DNA from: Pseudomonas frederiksbergensis
GTDB taxonomy: Bacteria; Pseudomonadota; Gammaproteobacteria; Pseudomonadales; Pseudomonadaceae
Assembly (NCBI RefSeq): GCF_000802155.2
Contig: NZ_JQGJ02000005.1
Coordinates: 1-64,000, forward strand
Reading direction: 5' to 3'
Length of the DNA: 64,000 nucleotides
Shown: positions 1 through 8,265 of the stretch, piece after piece
Layout: each line of letters opens with the position of its first letter
Position numbering within the stretch: the first letter of the stretch is position 1
Program-made: the position numbers and the translations under genes
The notes under the pieces: model-generated
What the model was told of the DNA's origin: nothing
Database searches by the model: none
Seen by the model: only the letters and a program-made list of their open reading frames with translations

Positions 1-68
1 CTTAGCGCACATGCTCCCAGAACAGCCACGGCAAACCAGGCGAGGTGTTTAACCAGACGGGTTGTCAT
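1..68 (-). CDS. cstA: Carbon starvation protein CstA, N-terminal start only (partial)
   Basis: Only the first 22 codons lie in the window; the gene runs off the left edge. The start ATG is at 68 and an AGGAG ribosome site sits 7 bases before it (76-80). The peptide begins MTTRLVKHLAWFAVAVLGA and enters a hydrophobic first membrane segment. This matches my memory of the N-terminus of pseudomonad CstA, an inner-membrane peptide/pyruvate uptake protein induced on carbon starvation. The gene is divergent from a sensor kinase/regulator pair, which could control it. The identification rests on a short stretch, so another membrane protein remains possible. Confidence 0.6.
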   Translation of the reverse strand, partial: MTTRLVKHLAWFAVAVLGACAL

Positions 69-123
69 TGCGTGTCTCCTGCCGATATCCAATGGATTGC
101 GGCGATTGTTTTTATAGTGTGCC

Positions 124-190
124 CCGGCTATTCGGAGCCGGCCCAATATCCCTGCATGCCGTCAATAAATAAATCCGTAGTACTACGTAG
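124..190. promoter_or_regulatory. Possible control region between cstA and the two-component genes
   Basis: Position 176-187 is a perfect 12-base palindrome, CGTAGTACTACG, and 124-141 is a second inverted repeat, CCGGCT-N6-AGCCGG. Reading towards cstA, a TATAAA -10-like hexamer lies near 112-117 with no good -35 in front of it, as expected of an activator-dependent promoter. The palindrome is a candidate binding site for the LuxR-type regulator encoded at 1782. The link is inference. Confidence 0.3.
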
Positions 191-205
191 ATGCGCCCGT
201 CCCCC

Positions 206-234
206 TGTGTGAGCGAGCTTGCTCGTGAAGACGG
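206..234. repeat. REP-like element (GAGCGAGCTTGCTC type)
   Basis: The core GAGCGAGCTTGCTC is a near-palindrome of the same family as copies at 23494-23556, 25921-25950, 29246-29271 and 44164-44193. It lies in the gap between cstA and the sensor kinase. Confidence 0.6.
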
Positions 235-388
235 AGTATCCGTCAATGATGATTTGCCTGACGCACCGCCTTTGCGAGCAGGCCACCACAGTTTCGAGCC
301 TCATATCCGGTAGGATTGTTGAGCGCCCACGGGTTTGGCATATGATGCCCGCCATCCACCTCCCCGCCGAGCCAGGACTGGAGTAAAG

Positions 389-1750
389 ATGCTGCTCAAA
401 CACAAGATCGTCGCCCTCGGGATCCTGCCGCTGGTCCTGGCGATTGCCGTCATCGGCGCCTTGGTGATCTCACTCAACCGCCAGTTGGGCGATCAACAGG
501 CGCAACTGATCGAAGACAGCATCCTGGCGAGCAAGCGCGCCGAGTTGAAAAACTATGTCGAGATGGCGCAGAGCCTGATCGCCCCGCTGTACGACGACGG
601 CAAGGGTGACGCGCGGGCGCAGCAACAAGTGCTCGAAGAGCTGCGCAAGCTGAGTTTCGGCATCAATGGGTACTTCTTTGTGTACGACCGCCAGGGTCGC
701 AGCCTGATGCACGCCCGGCAGTCGGAACTGGTAGGGCAATACCTCTGGGACATGAAGGATCCCCAAGGCTTGCCGGTCATCCAGGCATTGCTCAAGAGCG
801 CCGAATCGGGTGAAGGCTTCCAGCGTTATGCCTGGAACAAGCCGTCCTCCGGCCAGGTAACCGACAAGCTGGCCTATGTCGTGATGCTCGATCGCTGGGG
901 CTGGATGCTCGGCACCGGGATCTATCTGGAAGACGTCGAGCGCGCCACCCAACAGGCCCGCGACGAAGTGGCCCAAGGCATCCACACCACGATGCAGGCG
1001 ATCGCCGCCATCGCACTGATCGCGGTGCTGCTGGTGTTTGCCGGCGGCATCACCCTCAATGTCAGCGAGCATCGCCTGGCCGACAAGAAGCTGCAGCGCC
1101 TCAACCAGCGCATTGTCAGCCTGCAGGAAGAAGAGCGCTCCCGAGTATCGCGCGAACTGCATGACGGCATCAGCCAACTGTTGGTGTCGATCAAGTTCCA
1201 GTTCGAACTGGCTAGCCACGTCATCGAGAACGGCCAGGAAAACGGCCTGGGCATCCTGAAGAACGCCACGGACCGGCTGGGCGAAGCCATCGGTGAAATC
1301 CGCAGCATCTCCCACGACCTGCGCTCCTCTCTGCTCGACACCCTGGGCCTGCCGGCCGCCATCGGCCAGCTTGCGGCCGAGTTCGAGCAACGCAGTGGCC
1401 TGGAAGTGTCCTATCGAAGCAACGAGTTCGACTGTCGCCTGGAAAACGGCGCACCGGTCTCGCTGTTCCGCATCGCCCAGGAGGCGCTGACCAACATTGA
1501 GCGTCACGCCGGGGCGAAACGTGTCGCCATCACCCTGTTCGGCTCCGGCCAGTCCTTGCGCCTGACTGTGGTAGATGACGGGATGGGCTTCAACGTCCCG
1601 CAGGTCGAACGTGGCCATACCGGCATTGGCCTGCGTAATATCCGCGAACGGGTCGAGCATTTCGGCGGGCGACTGGACATGACATCGGTGCCAGGACGAA
1701 GCGAACTGGATATCCTGCTGCCCATGACCATGCCAGCCACGGAAAGCTGA
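389..1750 (+). CDS. Cache-domain sensor histidine kinase, NarL/HisKA_3 type
   Basis: This 453-residue inner-membrane kinase has a membrane helix at about residues 7-28, a periplasmic Cache-type ligand domain to about residue 195 and a second helix near 205-228. The HisKA_3 dimerisation box follows, with RELHDG placing the phospho-acceptor at His258, and then a HATPase_c domain with the N-box around AQEALTNIERHA and the G-box DDGMGF at 396-401. The ATG at 389 is preferred because GGAG precedes it and the first helix follows directly; a longer reading frame upstream has no ribosome site. The response regulator starts 31 bases downstream, so the two are very likely one operon. The ligand is unknown. 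Neighbouring cstA suggests a carbon-source signal, by inference only. Confidence 0.9.
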   Translation: MLLKHKIVALGILPLVLAIAVIGALVISLNRQLGDQQAQLIEDSILASKRAELKNYVEMAQSLIAPLYDDGKGDARAQQQVLEELRKLSFGINGYFFVYDRQGRSLMHARQSELVGQYLWDMKDPQGLPVIQALLKSAESGEGFQRYAWNKPSSGQVTDKLAYVVMLDRWGWMLGTGIYLEDVERATQQARDEVAQGIHTTMQAIAAIALIAVLLVFAGGITLNVSEHRLADKKLQRLNQRIVSLQEEERSRVSRELHDGISQLLVSIKFQFELASHVIENGQENGLGILKNATDRLGEAIGEIRSISHDLRSSLLDTLGLPAAIGQLAAEFEQRSGLEVSYRSNEFDCRLENGAPVSLFRIAQEALTNIERHAGAKRVAITLFGSGQSLRLTVVDDGMGFNVPQVERGHTGIGLRNIRERVEHFGGRLDMTSVPGRSELDILLPMTMPATES

Positions 1751-1781
1751 TCCGCGCCCATTTCAATAAGAGCACCTGCCG

Positions 1782-2414
1782 ATGAACCGCCCCACCACCA
1801 TACGCGTCGCGTTGGTCGATGATCACGCCTTGGTCCGCGACGGCATCCGCGCCCTGCTGTCCGTCATGCCCCGGCTGGACGTGGTCGGCGAGGCGGAGAA
1901 CGGTGTCCAAGCGATTGAGATGGTCGGGCACTGCCAACCGGACTTGCTGCTGATGGACATCGGCCTCAAGGACATGAATGGCCTTGAACTGACCCGGCTG
2001 CTGGGCAAGCAACACCCCCGCCTGAAGATCCTGATCCTCAGCATGTACGACAATCATGAGTACGTCAGCGAATCCGTGCGCGCCGGCGCCAGCGGCTATG
2101 TCCTGAAGAACTCACCGTCCAAGGAAATCATCGCCGCCATCGAAGCCATCATCGGCGGCGGCACCTTCTACAGCGCCGAGATAGCCCAGCGCCTGGCCAC
2201 CGACCCAAACACCGACAGCGAGCTGACACCACGCGAGAGCCAAGTCCTGGCAAAAATGGTCCAGGGACTCAACAACAAGGAAATGGCCCGCGAGTTGGAT
2301 ATCAGCGTACGCACCGTCGAAACCCACCGCCTCAGCATCCGCCGCAAGCTCAACATCGACAAACCTGCGGCCCTGGTGAAATACGCGATCGACCACGGGA
2401 TCATTCCGCGCTAG
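1782..2414 (+). CDS. NarL/FixJ-family response regulator (REC + LuxR HTH)
   Basis: This is a 210-residue two-domain regulator of normal family length. The receiver domain has the acidic pair D13/D14, the phosphorylation site D59 in LLLMDIGL and the conserved lysine in GYVLKNS. The C-terminal LuxR helix-turn-helix starts at about residue 147 (LTPRESQVL) and includes the recognition segment ISVRTVETHR. It is the expected partner of the kinase just upstream. The start is preceded by only a weak AAGAG. The gene is followed directly by a REP palindrome that probably ends the transcript. Confidence 0.93.
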   Translation: MNRPTTIRVALVDDHALVRDGIRALLSVMPRLDVVGEAENGVQAIEMVGHCQPDLLLMDIGLKDMNGLELTRLLGKQHPRLKILILSMYDNHEYVSESVRAGASGYVLKNSPSKEIIAAIEAIIGGGTFYSAEIAQRLATDPNTDSELTPRESQVLAKMVQGLNNKEMARELDISVRTVETHRLSIRRKLNIDKPAALVKYAIDHGIIPR

Positions 2415-2427
2415 GCCCAACTTACCC

Positions 2428-2457
2428 TTGTGGCGAGGGGATTTATCCCCTCCCCAC
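2428..2457. repeat. REP palindrome (GTGGCGAGGGG type)
   Basis: The left arm TTGTGGCGAGGGG is followed by ATTTAT and a slightly imperfect right arm CCCCTCCCCAC. It sits between two convergent genes, where it can also act as a terminator hairpin. Near-identical copies are at 14706-14739 and 20501-20532. Confidence 0.8.
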
Positions 2458-2463
2458 GGTTGA

Positions 2464-3330
2464 TCATCCAGCGTAGTAATCAGGATGTTCAAGATCCGCC
2501 AACAACCCCGGCCCGCTCGGCACCCAACCCAACAAACCGCGGGTGTACTCGCTGGACACCGCCATGTTCGCGCTCGCCATATGAGCGAACCAACCGAAAT
2601 GCTCGCGATCCCTTGATTCAACCGGCATTCCCAGGCCCTGCCCGATCGCCTGGGCGATGTCCTTGAACGGCACCGCCTCGTCAGCCACGGCGTGGTAGAC
2701 GGACTGAGTCACGCCCTGTTCCAGCGCCAGTCGATAGACCCGTGCCGCATCCAGCCGATGCACGCCCGACCAGCAATGGCTACCGTCACCGGGGTACGCC
2801 GATATGCCCTTCTCCCGGGCCAGACGAATCAGGATCGGTACGAATCCATAGTCGCCGGCACCATGGACCGAGGGCGCCAGCCGGACAGTTGCCACCCGCA
2901 CGCCACGTTCGGCCAGATCCCTCGCCGTGGCTTCGGACTTGCGGGGCGACGCCGGGCTGACCACTTCCAGCTCACTGGCGCCCGGCGACAATCCGAACAA
3001 GCCCGAGGTCACCAATAGAGGCCGCTCGGAGCCTTGCAACGCGCCGCCCAATGCCAGAATCGCGCGGCGGTCTTGTTCGGCATTTTCGGCAAATCTTGAA
3101 AAATCATGATTGAACGCGGTGTGGATCACCGCATCCGCCGCCGAGGCCACTTGATGCAAAACATCCAAGTCATCCAACGTTCCTCGAACCACTTTCGCGC
3201 CGATGCCCGCCAGCGCGCTGCCCTTTTCCTGGCAACGGGCCAGGCCGGTGACCTGATGCCCGGCGCCGAGCAACTCCCGAACCACGGCCGATCCAACCCA
3301 CCCAGTGGCACCCGTAACGAATACGTGCAT
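2464..3330 (-). CDS. NAD(P)-dependent extended SDR / epimerase-like oxidoreductase
   Basis: The 288-residue protein opens with the Rossmann motif TGATGWVGS near residue 6, diagnostic of extended or atypical short-chain dehydrogenases that use NAD(P)H. The later AVIHTAF strand and the VRLAPSVHG segment also fit this family. No YxxxK catalytic pair is obvious where expected, so it may be an atypical member similar to NmrA/YwnB-like proteins. The ATG at 3330 is chosen because AGGAG lies 8 bases upstream; a TTG two codons earlier would sit too close to that site. The substrate is unknown. Confidence 0.8.
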   Translation of the reverse strand: MHVFVTGATGWVGSAVVRELLGAGHQVTGLARCQEKGSALAGIGAKVVRGTLDDLDVLHQVASAADAVIHTAFNHDFSRFAENAEQDRRAILALGGALQGSERPLLVTSGLFGLSPGASELEVVSPASPRKSEATARDLAERGVRVATVRLAPSVHGAGDYGFVPILIRLAREKGISAYPGDGSHCWSGVHRLDAARVYRLALEQGVTQSVYHAVADEAVPFKDIAQAIGQGLGMPVESRDREHFGWFAHMASANMAVSSEYTRGLLGWVPSGPGLLADLEHPDYYAG

Positions 3331-3388
3331 GAACAACGCTCCTGTCTGAAAAAGCGAGATCGAAAGTCTTCTATAACCTGAACACGGC

Positions 3389-4618
3389 TCAGGATTTGTA
3401 TTGAACTTGTATTTCCCGGCCCCTGAGCAGCATCAAGGCCACCCCGAACGACAACGCAACGGCGATGGCGCCGGCCAGGTAAACCGCCTCGATACCCCAA
3501 CCACTGGCCAACACACCGGCCAGCGGGCTGGTGATGCCCAGGGAAATATCCAGGAACGCAACATAGGCGCCCATGGCGAGGCCGCGAGCCTGTGGCGGCG
3601 CACGGCGCACTGCTTCGACGCCAAAGCCGGGGAATGCCAGGGAATACCCGAAGCCAGTTAACGCCGCTCCGAGATAGGCGAGGATTGCCGTATCGGCGCT
3701 CCAGATGAACAGCAGCCCAACGGCCTCGATCACCACGCAGACCAACGCGACACGTGCGCCACCGATCTTGTCCGGAAGGTGCCCGAACAATAGCCGCGCG
3801 CCGATGAAGGCCAGGCCGAACGCCGTGAATGCCAACGAAGCGTTGCCCCAATCCCTCGCCGCAAATAACAAGGCAATGAACGCTGTGACGACACCAAAGC
3901 CGACGCTGCAAAATGCCAGGCCCATGCCTGGAACCCATACGGCACCGAGCATCTTGTAGAACGGCGTACGCTGGTTCGCCGTAGGAGCGACTGCGCGGAC
4001 GCCGGCGACCACCGCCAAGGCCAACAGCGGGATGAACACCGATGCCACAACGGCGCCCATGAATCCCCAGCCCGAATTGAGCGCCACGCCAAGCGGAGCG
4101 CCCAACGCGAATGCGCCGTACATGGCAATGCCATTCCACGCCATGACCTTGCCGGCATGCTGCGGCCCAACCCGGCCGATGCCCCATCCCAAGGCGCCGG
4201 TGACGACAAGGCTTTCGCCAACCGCCAGCAACACGCGGCCCACCAATAATAGCCAGACCGACAACACCGGTGTGGACAGGAACGCCAGGGACAGCAGATA
4301 CAGCAACGCGGAGACCGTCGCCGTCACCAGCCCGACCATGACCGCTCGCTTGCCCCCGCGCATGTCAGCGAAATTGCCGGCCCAGGCCCGCGATAGCAGT
4401 GCCGCGGCAAACTGGGCGCCGACCACCAGGCCAATCACCAGCGTGCCCATCCCCAGCGTGTCATGCAGGTGAAGCGGCAAGACCGGCAGTTGCAGGCCGA
4501 TGGTGAGGAACCCGATGAACACGGTCAACGTGAGCGGCAACAACTTGAACGCCGGATTGGCCTCGACGGTTGCCCGGGGCGCCACAGAGGCGCCTAGATG
4601 AATATTTTCTTGAGTCAT
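3389..4618 (-). CDS. MFS transporter (drug/metabolite efflux type), TetR-linked
   Basis: The 409-residue protein has about twelve hydrophobic segments, and its loop 2-3 contains the MFS signature region (AGNFADMRGGKRAVMVGL). Length and pattern fit the 12-TM DHA1-type transporters such as YhhS-like exporters. The start at 4618 (MTQENIHLG) follows a GGGTAGGG ribosome site; the longer reading frame would begin inside the operator region. It is divergent from a TetR repressor with paired operators in between, the classic layout of a repressor and the exporter it controls. The substrate cannot be read from the sequence. Confidence 0.85.
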   Translation of the reverse strand: MTQENIHLGASVAPRATVEANPAFKLLPLTLTVFIGFLTIGLQLPVLPLHLHDTLGMGTLVIGLVVGAQFAAALLSRAWAGNFADMRGGKRAVMVGLVTATVSALLYLLSLAFLSTPVLSVWLLLVGRVLLAVGESLVVTGALGWGIGRVGPQHAGKVMAWNGIAMYGAFALGAPLGVALNSGWGFMGAVVASVFIPLLALAVVAGVRAVAPTANQRTPFYKMLGAVWVPGMGLAFCSVGFGVVTAFIALLFAARDWGNASLAFTAFGLAFIGARLLFGHLPDKIGGARVALVCVVIEAVGLLFIWSADTAILAYLGAALTGFGYSLAFPGFGVEAVRRAPPQARGLAMGAYVAFLDISLGITSPLAGVLASGWGIEAVYLAGAIAVALSFGVALMLLRGREIQVQYKS

Positions 4619-4678
4619 AACCCTACCCATGGAAAGGGACGCGAAGTGAAGTTGAACGCTGTTTGTGGAGACGACTAG

Positions 4679-4724
4679 AATGCGATCAATTCGTCGCATT
4701 CAAGATACGAACAATCCGTCGTAT
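4679..4724. promoter_or_regulatory. Two matching TetR-type operators between MFS and tetR genes
   Basis: Two inverted repeats have the same geometry: AATGCGA-N8-TCGCATT at 4679-4700 and ATACGA-N8-TCGTAT at 4705-4724. Their spacers also match (TCAATTCG versus ACAATCCG), so the two sites are direct repeats of one operator about 25 bases apart. They lie 61 bases upstream of the MFS start and 37 bases upstream of the tetR start, so one repressor could shut both genes. Confidence 0.7.
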
Positions 4725-4761
4725 TTCCTATTCGCATTCCTTTTCCGAGGTCTACGGCTTT

Positions 4762-5409
4762 ATGTCCGAGCGCCCGAGCCCGCAGATTTCCTCGCGCAAA
4801 CAGCCAAAACAGGCCCGCTCCACCGAGCTCGTGGCAGCGGTCCTGGAAGCGGCTGTTCAGGTTTTGGCGAGCCACGGCGCCCAACGCTTTACCGTTGCCC
4901 GCGTTGCCGAGCGTGCGGGTGTGAGCGTCGGGTCGGTGTATCAATACTTTCCAAACAAGGCTGCGATCCTGTTCCGGCTGCAAAGTGATGAGTGGCGGCA
5001 GACCAGCGATATGTTGCGAGACATTCTGGAGGATTCCGCCAAGCCGCCCCTCGCCCGGTTACGAACCCTTGTGCAGGCGTTCATCCAGTCCGAGTGCGAC
5101 GAAGCGCAGATTCGCATCGCGCTCAACGATGCCGCGCCGCTCTATCGGGACGCTCCCGAGCATCAGGCGGCACGCATGTCGGTGCAGGCATCAGTGGACG
5201 CGTTCATGCAGCAAGTGCTGCCGGATGCCGACGTGCACACCCGCGCCCTGGCCGGTGAGCTGGTCATCGCCACCCTCAGTTCCGTGGGTAAACGGTTTTC
5301 GGCAACGCCTCGCACTTGGCAAGAAGTCCAGACGTATGCCGATGCGATGGCCGATATGTTCTGCGCCTACCTGGAAAACCTGCGGGCGGTCGATCGCACT
5401 TCGGGCTGA
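4762..5409 (+). CDS. TetR/AcrR-family transcriptional repressor
   Basis: The 215-residue protein has an N-terminal TetR helix-turn-helix at about residues 15-60, with the recognition stretch VARVAERAGVSVGSVYQYF followed by PNKAAIL. The rest is the all-helical ligand-binding and dimer domain, resembling TetR C-terminal domain families found beside efflux pumps. The ATG at 4762 follows GAGG at 4747-4750; an upstream in-frame ATG would place coding sequence over the operators. It probably represses itself and the divergent MFS gene through the paired palindromes at 4679-4724. Confidence 0.9.
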   Translation: MSERPSPQISSRKQPKQARSTELVAAVLEAAVQVLASHGAQRFTVARVAERAGVSVGSVYQYFPNKAAILFRLQSDEWRQTSDMLRDILEDSAKPPLARLRTLVQAFIQSECDEAQIRIALNDAAPLYRDAPEHQAARMSVQASVDAFMQQVLPDADVHTRALAGELVIATLSSVGKRFSATPRTWQEVQTYADAMADMFCAYLENLRAVDRTSG

Positions 5410-5500
5410 CTGATCGTCTCGACGTCCAAGTGACAGCCCGTTGGCAGTTTTACTACACTCCCCCGTCTTGTCCCCTTCCCTTGCGAGACGTCCCATCCTT

Positions 5501-6292
5501 ATGAAAACCATAACAAGCACGATGACGTTCTGTGGCCTGCTGGTGCTCTGCGGCAGTGCATTGGCCGAGCCAGCGCCTTCGCACCTGGACAAAGTGATCC
5601 AGCAAGGTGAACTGCGGGTGTGCACCACCGGCGACTACAAGCCCTACACCTACAAGGCCGAATCGGGGGAATACGAAGGCATCGACATCAACATGGCGCG
5701 CTCACTCGCCACCAGCCTGGGCGTCAAGGTGCAATGGGTCCAGACGACTTGGAAAACGTTGATGCCAGACATGCTCGCCGGTAAGTGCGACATCGGGATG
5801 GGCGGAATTTCCGTCACCCTGGAACGGCAGAAGAAGGCCTATTTCAGCAGCACCCTGGACGTCGACGGCAAAATCCCGCTGGTGCGCTGCGAAGACCAGT
5901 CGCGCTACCAGACCATCGAGCAGATCAACCAGCCTTCGGTGCGCCTCGTCGAGCCGGCCGGCGGCACCAACGAAGCTTTCGTGCGGGCGTTCCTGCCAAA
6001 GGGCCAGTTGGCCTTCCACGATAACGTGACGATTTTCCAGGAGCTGCTGGACAAACGCGCCGACGTGATGATCACCGACGCCTCGGAAGCGCTCTACCAG
6101 CAAAAACTCAAGCCGGGCCTGTGCGCCGTCAATCCGACCCGCTACCTGCAATACGGCGAGAAAGCCTACCTGCTGCCCCGTGACGACAATACCTGGAAAA
6201 TGTTCGTCGACCAGTGGCTGCACCTGAGCAAGGCCAATGGCAGCTACCAGAAGGTGATTGGGCAATGGCTGGCGGTGCCTGAAGCCCAATAA
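5501..6292 (+). CDS. Periplasmic cyclohexadienyl dehydratase (PheC)-like / amino-acid SBP-fold protein
   Basis: The 263-residue protein has a signal peptide ending at about residue 22 (CGSALA) and then a type-II solute-binding fold. TTGDYKPYTYK, MGGISVTLERQKKAYFS, the GGTNE segment, DNVTIFQ and GEKAYLLPRD all resemble P. aeruginosa PheC as I remember it, a periplasmic enzyme converting prephenate or arogenate to phenylpyruvate or phenylalanine. PheC evolved from amino-acid binding proteins, so a pure binding role cannot be excluded. No ABC permease or ATPase gene is adjacent, which favours the stand-alone enzyme. The ATG at 5501 is chosen because the signal peptide begins there. Confidence 0.75.
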   Translation: MKTITSTMTFCGLLVLCGSALAEPAPSHLDKVIQQGELRVCTTGDYKPYTYKAESGEYEGIDINMARSLATSLGVKVQWVQTTWKTLMPDMLAGKCDIGMGGISVTLERQKKAYFSSTLDVDGKIPLVRCEDQSRYQTIEQINQPSVRLVEPAGGTNEAFVRAFLPKGQLAFHDNVTIFQELLDKRADVMITDASEALYQQKLKPGLCAVNPTRYLQYGEKAYLLPRDDNTWKMFVDQWLHLSKANGSYQKVIGQWLAVPEAQ

Positions 6293-6387
6293 CGAACCGG
6301 CGGCCGTACACGCTCGCATTCCGGGGTTTGTGTGCGGCGCCATGGTCTGGCATGTTGGGCCTTCCAACAGAACTGTCACGAGGCCCC

Positions 6388-8265
6388 ATGCAGATCGAAT
6401 TACTGGAAATCAGTGAGCATCTTCATCGTTTTCCGCCATTCGATGCCCTTCCCCAGGAGACCTTGGAGGATATTGCCCGGCGCGTCGAGGTCGCTTATTT
6501 CAAGGCCGGAAGTCCGATCCTCGAAGCGGGGGCGGACATCCATGAGCTGCACTATGTACGCAGCGGCGCCGTCGAGATTTATCGGCGAAACGGCGAACTG
6601 TATAACCGGCTGGTCGAGGGCGATATCTTCGGTCAGGCGGGCCTGCTGCGCAGCAACCGGGTGCGCTTCCCGGCCAAGGCCCTGGAAGACAGCCTGATCT
6701 ATTTCATTCCGGCGGATGTATTCGCAAGGTTATGCGAGCGGCACGACAGTTTTGCCGATTTTGTCGAGGCCGAAGGACATTCCAGGCTCAAGTCAGCTGT
6801 CGAGGCCCAAGGGCGTGCAAGCGAGCTGATCCAACTCAAATCCCGCGCATTGATTTCCCGTGACCTGGTCTGGGTAACGCCGCAAACCAGTGTCCGCGAG
6901 GCCGCCCAGTTAATGACCGAACGAAGCGTCTCCTGTGTCGTGGTCCTTGAGCCGGCCGGGAAGAACCCCGAGCAGATGCTCGGCATCGTGACCGACCGGG
7001 ACCTGCGCACTCGCGTTGTGGCCACCAACCGCAGTGGCGACACCACGATTGGCGAAGTCATGTCGATCGACCCGGTAGCCATCCAGGCCGATGACTCGTT
7101 GTTCGAGGCGATGCTGTGCATGCTCAGGAGCAACATCCACCACCTTCCAGTAGTGGACAAGGGCCGTACGCTCGGTTTGATCAATCTGTCGGATATCATC
7201 CGGCACGAGTCCCAGAGCAGCCTGTACCTGGTAAACAGCATCTCCAACCAGACCAGCGTCGAGGGTCTTCGCTCACTGCTGCGCGATTTGCGCGGTACCT
7301 ACATTCGCATGGTCCGCGACGGCGCCACCGCGCACATGATCGGCAGCGCGATCTCGGGCATCGGCCGTGCCTTCACACAGCGTCTGCTTGAACTGGCCGA
7401 ACGCGAACTGGGACCACCACCGGTTCCGTATTGCTTCATGGTGCTGGGCTCGATGGCCCGTGACGAACAATTGCTCGTGACGGACCAGGACAACGCGCTG
7501 GTGCTGGATGACCGGTTCGACCCAGCCCTGCATGACGATTACTTTCGCAAGCTGGCCGCGTTCGTCAGCGACGGGCTCGCTCAATGCGGCTACAGCTACT
7601 GCAAGGGCGGGATCATGGCGACCAACGTCCAGTGGCGTCAGCCATTGCGGGTGTGGCGTGGCTATTTCAGCCAGTGGATCGAGAAACCTAACGCCGCCAC
7701 CCTGCTCAACAGCTGCATCTTTTTTGACCTGGACGGGGTCTATGGCGCGCTGGACATGGTCGAATCACTCAAGGCGCTGTGTGCGCAGAAGTCCAGGGAT
7801 ACTCCGGCTTTCCTGGCAGCGATGGCGCGCAACGCATTGAATCGCACGCCGCCGCTGGGTTTCTTTCGCACATTTGTCATGGAAACGGACGGGGAACAAA
7901 AACAGATTATCAACCTCAAGGGCCGGGGCACGGCGCCCCTCACCGACCTGATCCGCATCCACGCGCTGGCGTGTGGCACTACGGCGCAAAACTCCTTTGA
8001 TCGGCTGGATGCCATCGGCCATACGCGGTGGGTACAGCCCGAGGCCATCGAGCATCTGCGCTACGCATTGGAGTTCCTGTCGATGGTGCGCATTCGGCAC
8101 CAGGCCGATGCCATCGAACAGGGGCGCAAACCGAATAATTACATCGAGCCCGAGCGTTTCTCCACCACTGAGCGGCACAACCTCAAGGAAGCGTTCCAGG
8201 TGTTGAGCAATGCCCAGAAATTCCTGCGTTTCCGCTATCCCGGTCACGCCCGGCCCGCCCGATGA
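6388..8265 (+). CDS. cNMP-binding / CBS / DUF294 nucleotidyltransferase-like protein
   Basis: The 625-residue cytoplasmic protein has a cyclic-nucleotide-binding-like domain (about 12-135), a pair of CBS domains (about 155-275, with VTDRDLRTRVV and LGLINLSDII), a DUF294 nucleotidyltransferase domain and its C-terminal DUF294_C helical domain (about 475-620). The transferase signature is intact: GS at 354-355, then DQD at 366-368. This domain order is known for GlnD-like putative nucleotidyltransferases of unknown target. The 3' end overlaps the next gene by ATGA, so the pair is translationally coupled. GAGG lies only 4 bases before the chosen ATG. Confidence 0.88.
   Translation: MQIELLEISEHLHRFPPFDALPQETLEDIARRVEVAYFKAGSPILEAGADIHELHYVRSGAVEIYRRNGELYNRLVEGDIFGQAGLLRSNRVRFPAKALEDSLIYFIPADVFARLCERHDSFADFVEAEGHSRLKSAVEAQGRASELIQLKSRALISRDLVWVTPQTSVREAAQLMTERSVSCVVVLEPAGKNPEQMLGIVTDRDLRTRVVATNRSGDTTIGEVMSIDPVAIQADDSLFEAMLCMLRSNIHHLPVVDKGRTLGLINLSDIIRHESQSSLYLVNSISNQTSVEGLRSLLRDLRGTYIRMVRDGATAHMIGSAISGIGRAFTQRLLELAERELGPPPVPYCFMVLGSMARDEQLLVTDQDNALVLDDRFDPALHDDYFRKLAAFVSDGLAQCGYSYCKGGIMATNVQWRQPLRVWRGYFSQWIEKPNAATLLNSCIFFDLDGVYGALDMVESLKALCAQKSRDTPAFLAAMARNALNRTPPLGFFRTFVMETDGEQKQIINLKGRGTAPLTDLIRIHALACGTTAQNSFDRLDAIGHTRWVQPEAIEHLRYALEFLSMVRIRHQADAIEQGRKPNNYIEPERFSTTERHNLKEAFQVLSNAQKFLRFRYPGHARPAR

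Noticed and set aside
470..1660. A 396-codon open frame on the minus strand
   Set aside because: It is antisense to the histidine kinase, whose H-box and ATPase motifs are intact; no ribosome site or family match for the reverse frame.
4663..4761. A longer N-terminus for the TetR protein
   Set aside because: It would place coding sequence across both operators and has no homology; the ATG at 4762 has a ribosome site and gives the usual length.
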